Assembly: GCA_027575765.1 (NCBI GenBank)
Contig: JANBPT010001184.1
Coordinates: 1-12,836, forward strand
Direction of reading: 5' to 3'
Length of the DNA: 12,836 nt
DNA from: Tieghemiomyces parasiticus
Lineage: Eukaryota; Kickxellomycota; Dimargaritomycetes; Dimargaritales; Dimargaritaceae
Positions 1 to 6,979 of this stretch are shown here, in pieces; position 1 is the stretch's first letter; each line of letters opens with the position of its first letter. A program made the translations under genes and the position numbers. A model generated the notes under the pieces. It was not told the DNA's origin and did not search any database. It saw only the letters and a list, made by a program, of their open reading frames with translations.

Positions 1-530
1 GGAGCACCACTGGTCACAGTTGGTTAATCAGGACGGGACGGGTGGTGGGGGGGGGTAAATAGGGTTATAGAAGTTGACCAGTTCCATCTGCCATTGGGCA
101 TGCTACAAAGTACGGAAGGGTCCAATTCCAACACGGTATATACCGGTCAATCCCTTGCCTAGGCCACTCCCAAATGGCATCTACACCACCAATATATGAA
201 ACCTCAGGCCATGTTTGCTGGGGAAACTGTTGCATACCAACATTTCAGAGTGATACTTCACAATAGCTATACCCCCTCCCATATGCACATCACTTTGGAA
301 TAGGGCCCACGTTTTGATTTTCATTCTTTTTTTATTCACCGCTCCCCTGGCAGAGTGTAAGTAGGGTGTGTAAACAAGGCCGGTGGGTCACAAGCCAGGA
401 ACCCTAGTCTGTAAACACAAGGAGCATAGAGCAAAAGGTGGACTCCAGTGGTGGGCACCAATCAATGTGTCCTGGATGGGGGGGGGTTGGGGAGGCAAGT
501 GGGGGAGAGGGGAGGGGGGATTGATACCCT
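1..530. other. Intergenic, G-run rich, no gene seen
   Basis: No open frame here resembles a known protein, and I see no match to the mariner copies further right. The stretch has a G9 run near position 48 and a dense cluster of G runs at 478-519, just beyond the stop codon of the NmrA-like fragment. CpG occurs at a low but visible rate up to about 370 and then vanishes. It may hold the 3' flank of the NmrA-like gene fragment on the minus strand. Confidence 0.5.
478..519 (+). other. G-run cluster, possible G-quadruplex
   Basis: The plus strand reads as G runs of 9, 4, 5, 4 and 6 separated by TT, AGGCAAGT, AGA and A. This satisfies the usual four-run pattern for an intramolecular G-quadruplex. 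It lies 12 bp beyond the stop codon of the minus-strand NmrA-like fragment, so the transcript of that fragment would carry the C-rich complement. Folding and function are inferred from the pattern only. Confidence 0.5.
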
Positions 531-1091
531 CTACTGCAAGGGCTTGGGCTTGTCTTTGTGGTGCTCCAAGAAGTTGTGCAGATGCATGGGCTTGTTGCCC
601 ACCAGTTTCTCAAGGTCCTTGGTCTGTTCCTCAAGGTGGCCCTCCCTGATGTTGTACATCACTTTGACAAAGCCCTCAATCTCCTCCCTGCTGAGCTCAC
701 CAGGCTGCTTGAGGTGCCTGCATAGCTCATCCTCTGACACATGCTGGAAGCAAAGCTTGGTACTGAGCACCGCACTGACCTCCCCAGCCAGTTTGGGACC
801 ACAGATGAGTTTGGGGCCAGTGTAGCACATGATGCTGTGCTTGTGGGACTGGGGTAGCTCATCAAAGCTATGCTTCTGGTACATCTCCATGAGCTTCATC
901 CAGCCATGTACCACATCATGCATTGACACTGGGGCAAGCTTGCCCTGCTTGATGGGCAGGTGGAGCTTGCATTCCTGCTGGATGCTCTTACAGAACACAC
1001 ACTCCATGGGTGGGGCCACACAGATGACACACCTGTGCATCTTGTACTGTGGCTGTGACTCCTGCTGGTGGTGGTGGTGGTTGTGCTGATA
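531..1091 (-). pseudogene. NmrA-like NAD(P)-binding protein, C-terminal fragment
   Basis: This 187-codon minus-strand frame is open from an upstream stop at 1092-1094 to TAG at 531-533; its first ATG is at 1038-1040. The translation resembles the C-terminal substrate-side half of NmrA-like/NAD(P)H-binding atypical short-chain dehydrogenases. Visible features are HLPIKQGKLAPVSMHDVVHG, then a YTGPKLI...AGEV segment, then a helical region with SREEIEGFVKVMYNIREGH, and the closing KLVGNKPMHLHNFLEHHKD that matches the family's usual ending. The N-terminal Rossmann GxxGxxG half is missing, so it cannot bind cofactor as it stands. The first 17 codons are a His/Gln-rich simple repeat. Cys replaces expected residues (CVICVAP, QQECKLHLP). 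There is a single CpG in the frame, unlike the genes to the right. It could be the last exon of a spliced gene whose earlier exons I cannot find, but a transposon remnant abuts it, so a decayed fragment is more likely. Confidence 0.65.
1065..1085. repeat. GGT/TGG trinucleotide microsatellite
   Basis: The plus strand carries a short run of TGG units that reads on the minus strand as CAC codons. It encodes the His-rich start of the open NmrA-like frame. It marks the junction between that fragment and the older mariner remnant and may be non-coding. Confidence 0.7.
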
Positions 1092-1215
1092 TTAGGCCCA
1101 AGTCTAATACCATAACCAAAAGGCTATTCTACTATCACAGAATTTATGGTTCTGAAGTAGTAGACTTGGACTTTACCTTGGGAAAATCTAATGTGGTGGT
1201 TCCCAATCACCACAC

Positions 1216-1531
1216 CCTGCATGGTAGTCAATTCAGATACTATAAAAGCTGGCTTACAGCCCTTAGAATGGTAAGTATAAATGATGACCCACACATCACA
1301 GCTGGTAAGCTAGAGTGGGGTAAGGCAAGTGGTTTCAGAGGGAGACATGGTGGAGTGGTAAAATAAAGTGGGGGAGCTGCATAGAGAGGAATAAGTTCGA
1401 TTTTAACTTGGGTTTCAGCTTTTGTTTCCTTTTCTGTGGTGTTTCTAAGGTTCATTTAAAGCAATAATGTCTGAGACCTCTTGCTTTGCCAACTCAAATC
1501 ATATGAATCACCAATATTTGGGTTCAAAATG
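1216..1531 (-). mobile_element. Old, truncated mariner copy
   Basis: Positions 1271-1348 align without gaps to 2762-2839 of the younger mariner at roughly three in four bases, at a constant offset of 1491. Similarity continues through 1216-1270 and, with small indels, through the 5' leader to about 1490. The equivalent of the transposase start codon is at 1346-1348 (minus). From there the translation is MSPSETTCLTPL, a stop, then LTSCDVWVIIYTY, against MSTFQTPSPTPPKLTRRDVWALIYNY in the younger copy. A degraded terminal repeat probably ends at 1531 before a TA. The remnant may run left to about 1100, where it meets the NmrA-like fragment. Only the end encoding the N-terminal helix-turn-helix survives, so it is inactive. 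Confidence 0.8.
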
Positions 1532-1533
1532 TA

Positions 1534-1704
1534 GCTGACTTTCACATGTTCTGATACTTGGCATTACCACCACTAGCATGATAATCACCAAGGCCATTAC
1601 ACTTTCCAAAAAGCGGCTGAAGGGGCATTTAGCTCCTGGTTGGGTAGCCAGTGAGGGCTGGATATCCCTTGCTGTGCTCAAAACACCCATCCTTGCTGTA
1701 CTTA
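1534..1704. other. Spacer between two mariner copies
   Basis: This 171-bp stretch separates the likely end of the old mariner from the TA duplication of the younger one. It holds one CpG. A minus-strand open frame crosses it (1508-1690), but I recognise nothing in it. It is probably old repeat or former host sequence. Confidence 0.4.
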
Positions 1705-1706
1705 TA

Positions 1707-1733
1707 CAGATGCTACCAAATGTTGTGAGGATT
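1707..1733 (+). repeat. Mariner terminal inverted repeat, 3' end of transposase side
   Basis: The repeat starts CAGATGCTACCAAATGT directly after the TA at 1705-1706. It differs from the opposite repeat at two of 27 positions (18 and 24). It is the outer boundary of the element beyond the transposase stop. Confidence 0.93.
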
Positions 1734-1750
1734 TCTAGGTCAAATGATGT

Positions 1751-2839
1751 TTATTCAATATAGCTGCCACCACTCTGTACCACTTAGCGAGCCCTTTCTA
1801 TTCATCTATCAAAACAGGCTCTATAGTCATTTGGCTGGAGCCTGGCTAACTGCAATTGCCAGGCGTCCACGACCACCTCCACTGTGCTGAACTCCTTGCC
1901 CCTCAGCTGCTGTTTGATATTCCTGAACAGCCAGAAGTCGCAGGGGGCCAGGTCAGGGCTGTAGGGAGGGGCTGGCAGAAGTTTGAGTTTAGAGTTGGAA
2001 ATGTAGGTCTGGGTAACTGCAGCACAATGTGGTGGTGCATTATCATGGTGAAGCCGCAGGGGGTGATGGTCCAGACTTCCACGTGCCTCCACCCAGGCCT
2101 GGACCATGGGCTTCAGCCTATACTCTACATAGAGTTTGGCAGAGACCTTGACACCAGGGGGCTTGACCCTAGGTGTAATAGGCCACGCCTGGTGAAATAA
2201 ATAGTCAGCATCACCTTGGGTGTGGTATGGCCTTGGCGGGTCTTAGTTGGGACAGGGCCACCTTTAGGACACCACCTCCGGCAATTGGAGCCAGCAGGAG
2301 GGATCATAAAGGTACACCCAAGTCTCGTTGCCTGTGACAATGGAGTCCAGCAGGTAGTCACTGGCCCCATCAAATTTCTCCAGGAACTCAGTGGCATAAC
2401 GTACCCAGTTGTGGTGCTGGTCGTTGGTGAGGTTGTGGGGGATCCAGCAATTGAAATAGCTATGCAACCCCAGGTCCCTGCACAGGACTCTGTGCATGGT
2501 ACTAGGGGAAGTATGGCAGGCCCAGGCCAGCTGCTCAGCAGTAAGTTAAGGGTCTTCCCCCAGCCGCCTCAGGATTACGTCCTTGTAATATGCACCAATG
2601 TCATCTGATGGGCGGCCAGAATGAGGGCTGACTTCAAAAGAGCAGTGACCTGTGCGAAAGCAAGCCAGCCACCTGTAGATGGTGGAGTGGCTAGGGGCAG
2701 CTGAGCCCAGCTTGGAAGTCAAAACATTGAAAGTATCATCTGCCTTGCGGCCCTCCAGATAGTAATTATAAATAAGGGCCCATACATCACGCCTGGTTAG
2801 CTTGGGTGGGGTGGGGGAGGGGGTTTGAAAAGTAGACAT
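1751..2839 (-). pseudogene. Mariner transposase, DD34D, broken
   Basis: The frame runs from ATG at 2837-2839 to TAA at 1751-1753, about 362 codons, matching mariner transposases that cut and paste DNA at TA sites. In order I see an N-terminal helix-turn-helix region (KLTRRDVWALIYNYYLEGRK, then HSTIYRWLACFRTG), the first catalytic block TGNETWVYLYDP, a WCPKGGPVPTKTRQG segment, the second block HHDNAPPH, and the third block YSPDLAPCDFWLF. Asp of HDN and Asp of PCD are separated by 34 residues, the DD34D signature. The first catalytic Asp is Asn (codon AAC near 2329). In-frame stops lie at 2546-2548, 1802-1804 (where a Trp is expected) and 1784-1786. The WCPKGG segment is in another frame, so there are frameshifts near 2275 and 2150-2165. 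The frame ends GGSYIE as in relatives. The protein is surely non-functional. Confidence 0.93.
2804..2823 (+). other. Four-run G tract, G-quadruplex candidate
   Basis: The plus strand has runs of 3, 4, 5 and 5 G separated by single T, T and A, a very compact G-quadruplex pattern. On the transposase strand it encodes the Pro-rich segment just after the start (residues about 7 to 12). The old mariner copy has lost the pattern at the matching place. Confidence 0.6.
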
Positions 2840-2972
2840 GATGGATGGTTAAAAAAGCAAGCTGTGAAGTCAAAAATGGTTCAATCCTAGAATGGTGTAT
2901 ACCAACCGACTCAGCATCATTGACTTTCTTAGGTTTCATCTGAAACACTGCAATCTAAGACTTCCCGCTTAT

Positions 2973-2999
2973 AATTCTCACGACATTTGGTAGCATCTG
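2973..2999 (-). repeat. Mariner terminal inverted repeat, promoter side
   Basis: The reverse complement reads CAGATGCTACCAAATGT then CGTGAGAATT, matching the other end at 25 of 27 positions. The TA at 3000-3001 follows. The transposase leader of about 130 bp lies between this repeat and the start codon at 2839. Confidence 0.93.
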
Positions 3000-3001
3000 T
3001 A

Positions 3002-4131
3002 TTGTTCAATTGTAGATTAGCCCAAAAACAGCTCGGGGCTTTGATATACCTGAAGTTTGTGAGGGCATCCCTAATAATAGACCTTGGTGTCTCGGTGTGT
3101 ACTGTAGGCCACCGGTGCTTGGAGACAGATATACAAGTTACGGACGTTTCAGCTACACAATGATACTGTAGATAGCCAAAGGTAGGGCCTGTGCACCAGT
3201 GTGGCGTCGTACCGTTTCCGGGGATAATTAATCTCTAAGGAAAAGAACCCGTAGCTATTGCCACCTTTCTAACGGTAAAGAGGGCGAGAGGAGCTCTAGT
3301 TAAGTGTCGTTGCCAGCCCCTACTGTACCAACTGCTTTGGGCCCCTGAAGGCGCCCTCACCTTTATCATGCCCGATTTGCCGTCATCGTTATTTGTCACC
3401 CCTTTGCATTCAGAGAGTATTAGTGACTTCAGTGCCAGTTCGTTGGCCAGTCGCGGACCTGTCACCCACCCGGTTCGAATTTCACCCCCCCTCCCTTCCA
3501 CGCCTGCAGCGGCGACTGCAAAGACAATTGCCAAATCGTGGGCCTGCCGGTAGCTTTTCTTTCTCGCCCTCAACGCCACGACCTCGTTGCTTTGTGGGCA
3601 GGCCCTTACATGGCATCATTTCCGATTTATTAGCCCTGCCCTACCCTCGTCCTCAACGCTACCCCGAGCGCCGATGGCTATACACCTCACGCCCTTCTCT
3701 TGTCCTTTTTTTCGCCTGTAGTATTCCGCATTGCTAAAGCCGACAAAGCCATTCGCGTACCCACCCGTCGTTGCCACCACTAGTACGTCCGCTTCAGTCA
3801 ACCATATGGACCTTCCCAACGGCGTCCCGTAGCCATCAGAGCCAGTAGCACTTACCATTCCCGCGTCCAGCCCTTACCGCCCGCCCTCTTTCCCTGAACC
3901 GTCTCCTGCTTTATCTTTTGTCGCCGTCTCTATCCACCGATACACGTGCAACCGCCCCTTGCTGGGCCGCCCCAACTTACCCACACGCCCCTTCACAAAC
4001 GCTAGCCAGGTTCTTTAATCCCCATGCAGACACTTATTTGATTTATTTACTACCGCCACCCTTACTTTGGTCACTCGCGTCTCATACCTGCGTCCGCCGA
4101 CCCACGTCCCTTGCGACCCCGCTCTCCCGTG
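3002..4131. promoter_or_regulatory. Intergenic region and pyrimidine-rich leader
   Basis: No recognisable gene lies here. Open frames on both strands (for example 3235-3579 minus and 3393-3737 plus) show no known motif and look like chance frames. From about 3600 to 4110 the plus strand is rich in C and T. The same composition precedes the starts of ELP5 and GID8, so it probably holds the promoter and 5' untranslated leader of the gene beginning near 4132. CpG is frequent throughout, unlike the transposon island to the left. Confidence 0.5.
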
Positions 4132-5151
4132 ATGCGGCAGCAGCCTCACCGCCCGGCGTACCGGGTTAAGAGCGTGGCGGCTCTCACTAAACCCGTTACA
4201 GCCTCGACAGCGATGGCCCTATCGGAGTCGGCGTCGCCCCAGATTCTGGCCGGTCACCTCCACCCTGGCCGGGCCCAAGTTGGCCTGCTGACCAGTGAGA
4301 CAGCTCGTGGCCTCGATGAGGGAACGGGCCTCGCTCCTTCGCACCGCATCATGACCAACCCTGTGAGGTCTTCCTCCGCCACGTACCGCTGGCTAACCCC
4401 GTCTCTATCAACCGCAACAGATGCCATGGTCCACCTGGCGGGGTCAGCAGCAGCCTTCCAGCCGTACCTAAGCCCTCCGGCACTTTCCCCGGTCCGCGTG
4501 GCACTTGACGATATCCCGCTCAAAACATTTGCTTTTGCCGGCGAGGACGCCGAGCCGTTGTCCAATGCCGAGGAAGCTACTGGGACTACATCCGGTGATG
4601 ATGAGGGGGCATCGGAGCATCTACCCTCACCGCCGCCATCGTACCGTTCCAGGAACGAACGCGGTGACGACGATGACGACTGGTTGGTGGGGCCCGAATT
4701 TTGCGGTGATATAAAGCTAGCCACCTTTTCCGACTCCAAACCCACGCTGGCTACCGTCGCATCAGCACGAGTGCTTGACGAACCATCCCTCAAACGGCCA
4801 CAACGGCCCGCACCTCACTTCCACGATCGGGACCGCCACGATAACGGCGGCACGACATCACCATCGCCCCGGCTAAGGCCACGGGCCTCTCTCCCTTTCT
4901 TTCTCAGCCGCTACCAGTCCAATTTGCCACCACCCTCCCCGCCTTCGCCGGCCTCGTCCGCGTCCACCTCGTCGATCGAACCCCCAGCCCCACCGTCCAC
5001 CGATGGGTGCATTCAGTACCTGACCGTGTACAACACTCCGGCCGCTGACCACCGAGTTCTTGCCGATATCCCTTTGCGGGCGTTCCCGCTGCGGCCAACC
5101 GCCGGCCGGGAAGGTGCTACTGAATCCGTTCGCATGTTCGGGTCATCGTAG
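4132..5151 (+). CDS. Unrecognised, probably disordered protein with DIxLxxF repeats
   Basis: The frame codes for 339 residues from the ATG at 4132, or 312 from the ATG at 4213, which also has a favourable context (GCGATGG). I do not recognise the protein. It is rich in Ser, Pro, Ala and Thr, with an acidic run (GDDDDDW) and a Pro-rich stretch near the C terminus, so most of it is probably unstructured. There is no signal peptide or clear membrane segment. Three short motifs share the pattern DI-x-L-x-x-F: DIPLKTF (4510-4530), DIKLATF (4708-4728) and DIPLRAF (5065-5085). A PPSY sequence between the first two fits the PPxY motif bound by WW domains. Support for a real gene is its length, single-exon continuity, the pyrimidine-rich leader upstream and the repeated motif. 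Against it are the lack of a recognised domain and a 179-codon antisense frame over part of it. It could be a regulatory or scaffold protein. Confidence 0.55.
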   Translation: MRQQPHRPAYRVKSVAALTKPVTASTAMALSESASPQILAGHLHPGRAQVGLLTSETARGLDEGTGLAPSHRIMTNPVRSSSATYRWLTPSLSTATDAMVHLAGSAAAFQPYLSPPALSPVRVALDDIPLKTFAFAGEDAEPLSNAEEATGTTSGDDEGASEHLPSPPPSYRSRNERGDDDDDWLVGPEFCGDIKLATFSDSKPTLATVASARVLDEPSLKRPQRPAPHFHDRDRHDNGGTTSPSPRLRPRASLPFFLSRYQSNLPPPSPPSPASSASTSSIEPPAPPSTDGCIQYLTVYNTPAADHRVLADIPLRAFPLRPTAGREGATESVRMFGSS

Positions 5152-5620
5152 GTCGGTGATGCTTTATAGTCGTCTCCGCCTCCCCTGTCTACTCCCCACA
5201 GTTTCCCTTCGAGGACTTGAGACCTTGTTTTGTTTATCGGTCGTTTTTTGCGGGTACTGCCTGGCATATTACCTGCTGCCATCTTGCCCGTCCGACCCCA
5301 CACGTTGTCATACCCCTGTTACACTGACGTTGCCTCTGTTTATCTTTACTTCGACACCTTAATCCCATCATAACCTCTCTAGGCCCACACATGAATACCT
5401 TTGAGCCTCCCCAATCGCTATAAACCTATCTCAAGTTCCTCCCGGCCGAATGTAAACCTGTCCCTTCTTATTTTCGTTGTCAGCCGCAGTGTGACGGAAC
5501 GTAGCAACCATGCGCTCAAGCAGGTCACTAATACTAGGGAAGGAGCCCCATGGATGCATGGTCGGTCGGGGTTTTGGGTCAAAATAGTATACCAGGCCGC
5601 ACTTAAACTACCACCCTTAC
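5152..5620. other. Convergent intergenic region
   Basis: This 469-bp stretch lies between the stop codons of the plus-strand DIxLxxF protein and the minus-strand RAD51C-like gene, so it should contain both 3' untranslated regions. I see no canonical AATAAA on either strand. The open frames in it overlap each other on opposite strands and show no recognised motif. Confidence 0.5.
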
Positions 5621-6979
5621 TTACACATCTACGAGACCCGACTGGTCCACACCGTAGGTTGCGGTTTGGTTCTTCAGGCTGGGAGACTTGAACACGCGGG
5701 CCTGGCGGACGCCGTGCTCCCAGTACAGTGCAACCCGATGGTTGCACACGTGACCCCAACTCTCCCCGAGTGCCGGCACCAAATGCTGCTGCTGCTGGTG
5801 TGACGATGAGCCGCTAGTATCGTCGAGGTCGCCGCCGCCACTACCGAACCCCATTTTGGTGGTCATTTGGTTCATGAGCACCACGACTAGCTCGTGGTGA
5901 CGGGCCAGTTGGCTGAGCAGCTGAGCGACGGTACTGAGCTGTCGGGCGCGTTGGGCCATATCGGTGAATCCAGCGCGGAACGGGAACGCGATACTATCGA
6001 TGACAATGAGGCGGTAGGGTGTAGCAGCCGCAGAATGCTGTTGCTGGATGAAGGTGTCCAACTGACCGAGTAGGGCTACGAGTTCGATGTGGTCATAAGT
6101 TCGGAAGTAGGTGATACCCTCCAGGAGCTGGTTGACCGATGGTACAGCGGTGGGGTCAACCGCGCCGGCGGTGGTAAATTCGGAGGCCTCAGTGAGTCGT
6201 TCCCGTAACCCACTGGCAATCTGCTGGGCCCGCCGAGCCATAAAACTGCCCTCCGTGTCAATGTAGATAGCCCGGCCGGCGACGGCAGCCCCCCCGTGGG
6301 CGGCCGGGGCCTGGCAGTTAATACTGAGCTGAATCCCCAGCTGGGTTTTGCCGATACCAGGGACCCCAAAGAATTCGGTGATGGAGCCCGGGGTGAGACC
6401 GTGTCCACCAAATAATTGGTCCAGGGCCTGAGTACCCATCGAGATACGCGGCCTCTGTCGCTCGCGTTCGAGAAGCTGGGAGGCCGGGATGGATTCAATG
6501 GTTACTAAATTTTGAGGGCAAGGAGAGGGGGGCATGGGAGTGACGGTGAAGTTGGGCAGGGTGAGGGGGGGCGGGTTAGGTGGAGTGCCCAAGCTAAGGT
6601 GTCGGGGCACGGACGCTGCGGATTAATAGATGGAAGGAGAGGGGCAGGATACTCGGAGGTGCCATCTACCTACCTGGCATGACACGCTGCAAGATCTCGG
6701 CTGCGAATTCGATGGTTATCTCGAGCTCTATAATCAGTTGGGAGAATATTGCAGGATTTTAAAAGGCGCAGTAGCCTTAATTAGTGATCGATGGTCACCC
6801 CGCTTACGCTGACGTTTCTACGCCGACCAAGAAGACCTGCTCCAGACCGAGTTCCACTAACCTTTACTCAAGTCTGACGGCCGTAATCCCTCTAGATCCT
6901 GTACCGTTCGATAGCCGTTCTCCAGAAGCTTGGCCCGTAGCGTCGGCTGCAGGGCCAGCGATACAATGGGACGTGACAT
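5621..6979 (-). CDS. RAD51C: RAD51C-like recombinase paralog
   Basis: Spliced exons 6979-6862, 6727-6674 and 6615-5621 give 388 residues. RAD51C is a RAD51 paralog that helps load and stabilise RAD51 filaments in homologous recombination and acts in Holliday junction processing; it is nuclear. The N-terminal helical domain is residues 1 to about 57 (LRAKLLENGYRTVQDLE, then SDLSKE). A Pro-rich linker follows to about residue 98. In the RecA core I see Walker A GVPGIGKT (141-148), IDTEGSF (176-182), Walker B LIVID ending at Asp264, QMTTK (307-311) and LVPALGESWGH (336-346). IDTEGSFM, DSIAFPFR and LVPALGESWGH favour RAD51C over RAD51, DMC1 or XRCC3. Between QMTTK and LVPAL sits a 24-residue Gly/Ser/Gln-rich stretch, much longer than in human RAD51C. 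The protein stops soon after the last core strand, with no long basic tail. ATG 6979 is the first ATG in its frame. It is transcribed divergently from ELP5. Confidence 0.93.
5783..5798. repeat. CAG/CTG microsatellite coding for polyGln
   Basis: The short run of CTG units on the plus strand reads as CAG/CAA codons for four Gln in the extended L2 region of the RAD51C-like protein. Such repeats change length easily, so this loop may vary between strains. Confidence 0.7.
6616..6673 (-). other. RAD51C intron 2 (58 bp)
   Basis: Donor GTAGGT follows exon bases CCAG and the acceptor is CCGCAG. CTATTAAT is a branch-site candidate about 10 bases before the acceptor. Phase 1 is kept: the split codon G|CG gives Ala58. 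No ATG is needed in the downstream exon, whose open frame would otherwise begin only at a GTG. Confidence 0.8.
6728..6861 (-). other. RAD51C intron 1 (134 bp)
   Basis: Donor GTTAGT follows AAAG and the acceptor is TTATAG. Splicing joins SDLSK to ELEITIEFAAEILQRV, which restores the conserved run seen in RAD51C proteins (LSKE, then a helix ending in ALE-xLQ). The small 54-bp middle exon is supported by this match and by phase 1 at both ends. Confidence 0.78.

Larger units (their letters stand above)
1705..3001 (-). mobile_element. Mariner (DD34D) element with TA target duplications
   Basis: The element proper is 1707-2999 (1293 bp), the usual size for a mariner. It is bounded by 27-bp terminal inverted repeats starting CAGATGCTACCAAATGT, matching at 25 of 27 positions. 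Each end is flanked by a TA dinucleotide (1705-1706 and 3000-3001), the known Tc1/mariner target duplication. A single transposase frame on the minus strand fills most of the interior. The coding frame is broken, so the copy cannot move by itself, but the ends look intact enough to be acted on by a related transposase supplied elsewhere. Confidence 0.95.

Noticed and set aside
1021..1040. CAGATGACACACC resembling the mariner end CAGATGCTACC
   Set aside because: Similarity stops after six bases plus scattered matches, there is no TA beside it, and it lies inside the NmrA-like frame.
1508..1690. Minus-strand frame of 60 codons with a hydrophobic stretch between the two mariners
   Set aside because: It crosses the end of the old mariner, shows no known domain, and the hydrophobic run comes from simple TAG/ATG-rich sequence.
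1856..2608. Plus-strand frames over the mariner
   Set aside because: They are antisense to the recognisable transposase blocks and have no motifs of their own.
3470..3490. GGTTCGAAT, a B-box or T-loop-like sequence
   Set aside because: The flanking bases do not pair into a T stem and no A box, anticodon arm or acceptor stem is found at the right distance.
3235..3737. Overlapping 114-codon frames on both strands
   Set aside because: Neither resembles a known protein; both lie in a pyrimidine-skewed leader, where Pro/Arg/Ser-rich chance frames are expected.
4254..4793. Long minus-strand frame of 179 codons opposite the DIxLxxF protein
   Set aside because: It is Ser/Ala/Arg-rich with no recognised motif and lies wholly within the longer plus-strand frame; GC-rich coding DNA often leaves such antisense frames open.
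5621..6610. Naming the recombinase RAD51, DMC1 or XRCC3
   Set aside because: The blocks IDTEGSFM, DSIAFPFR and LVPALGESWGH and the N-terminal LSKE pattern fit RAD51C; RAD51 and DMC1 have different and more conserved core sequences.
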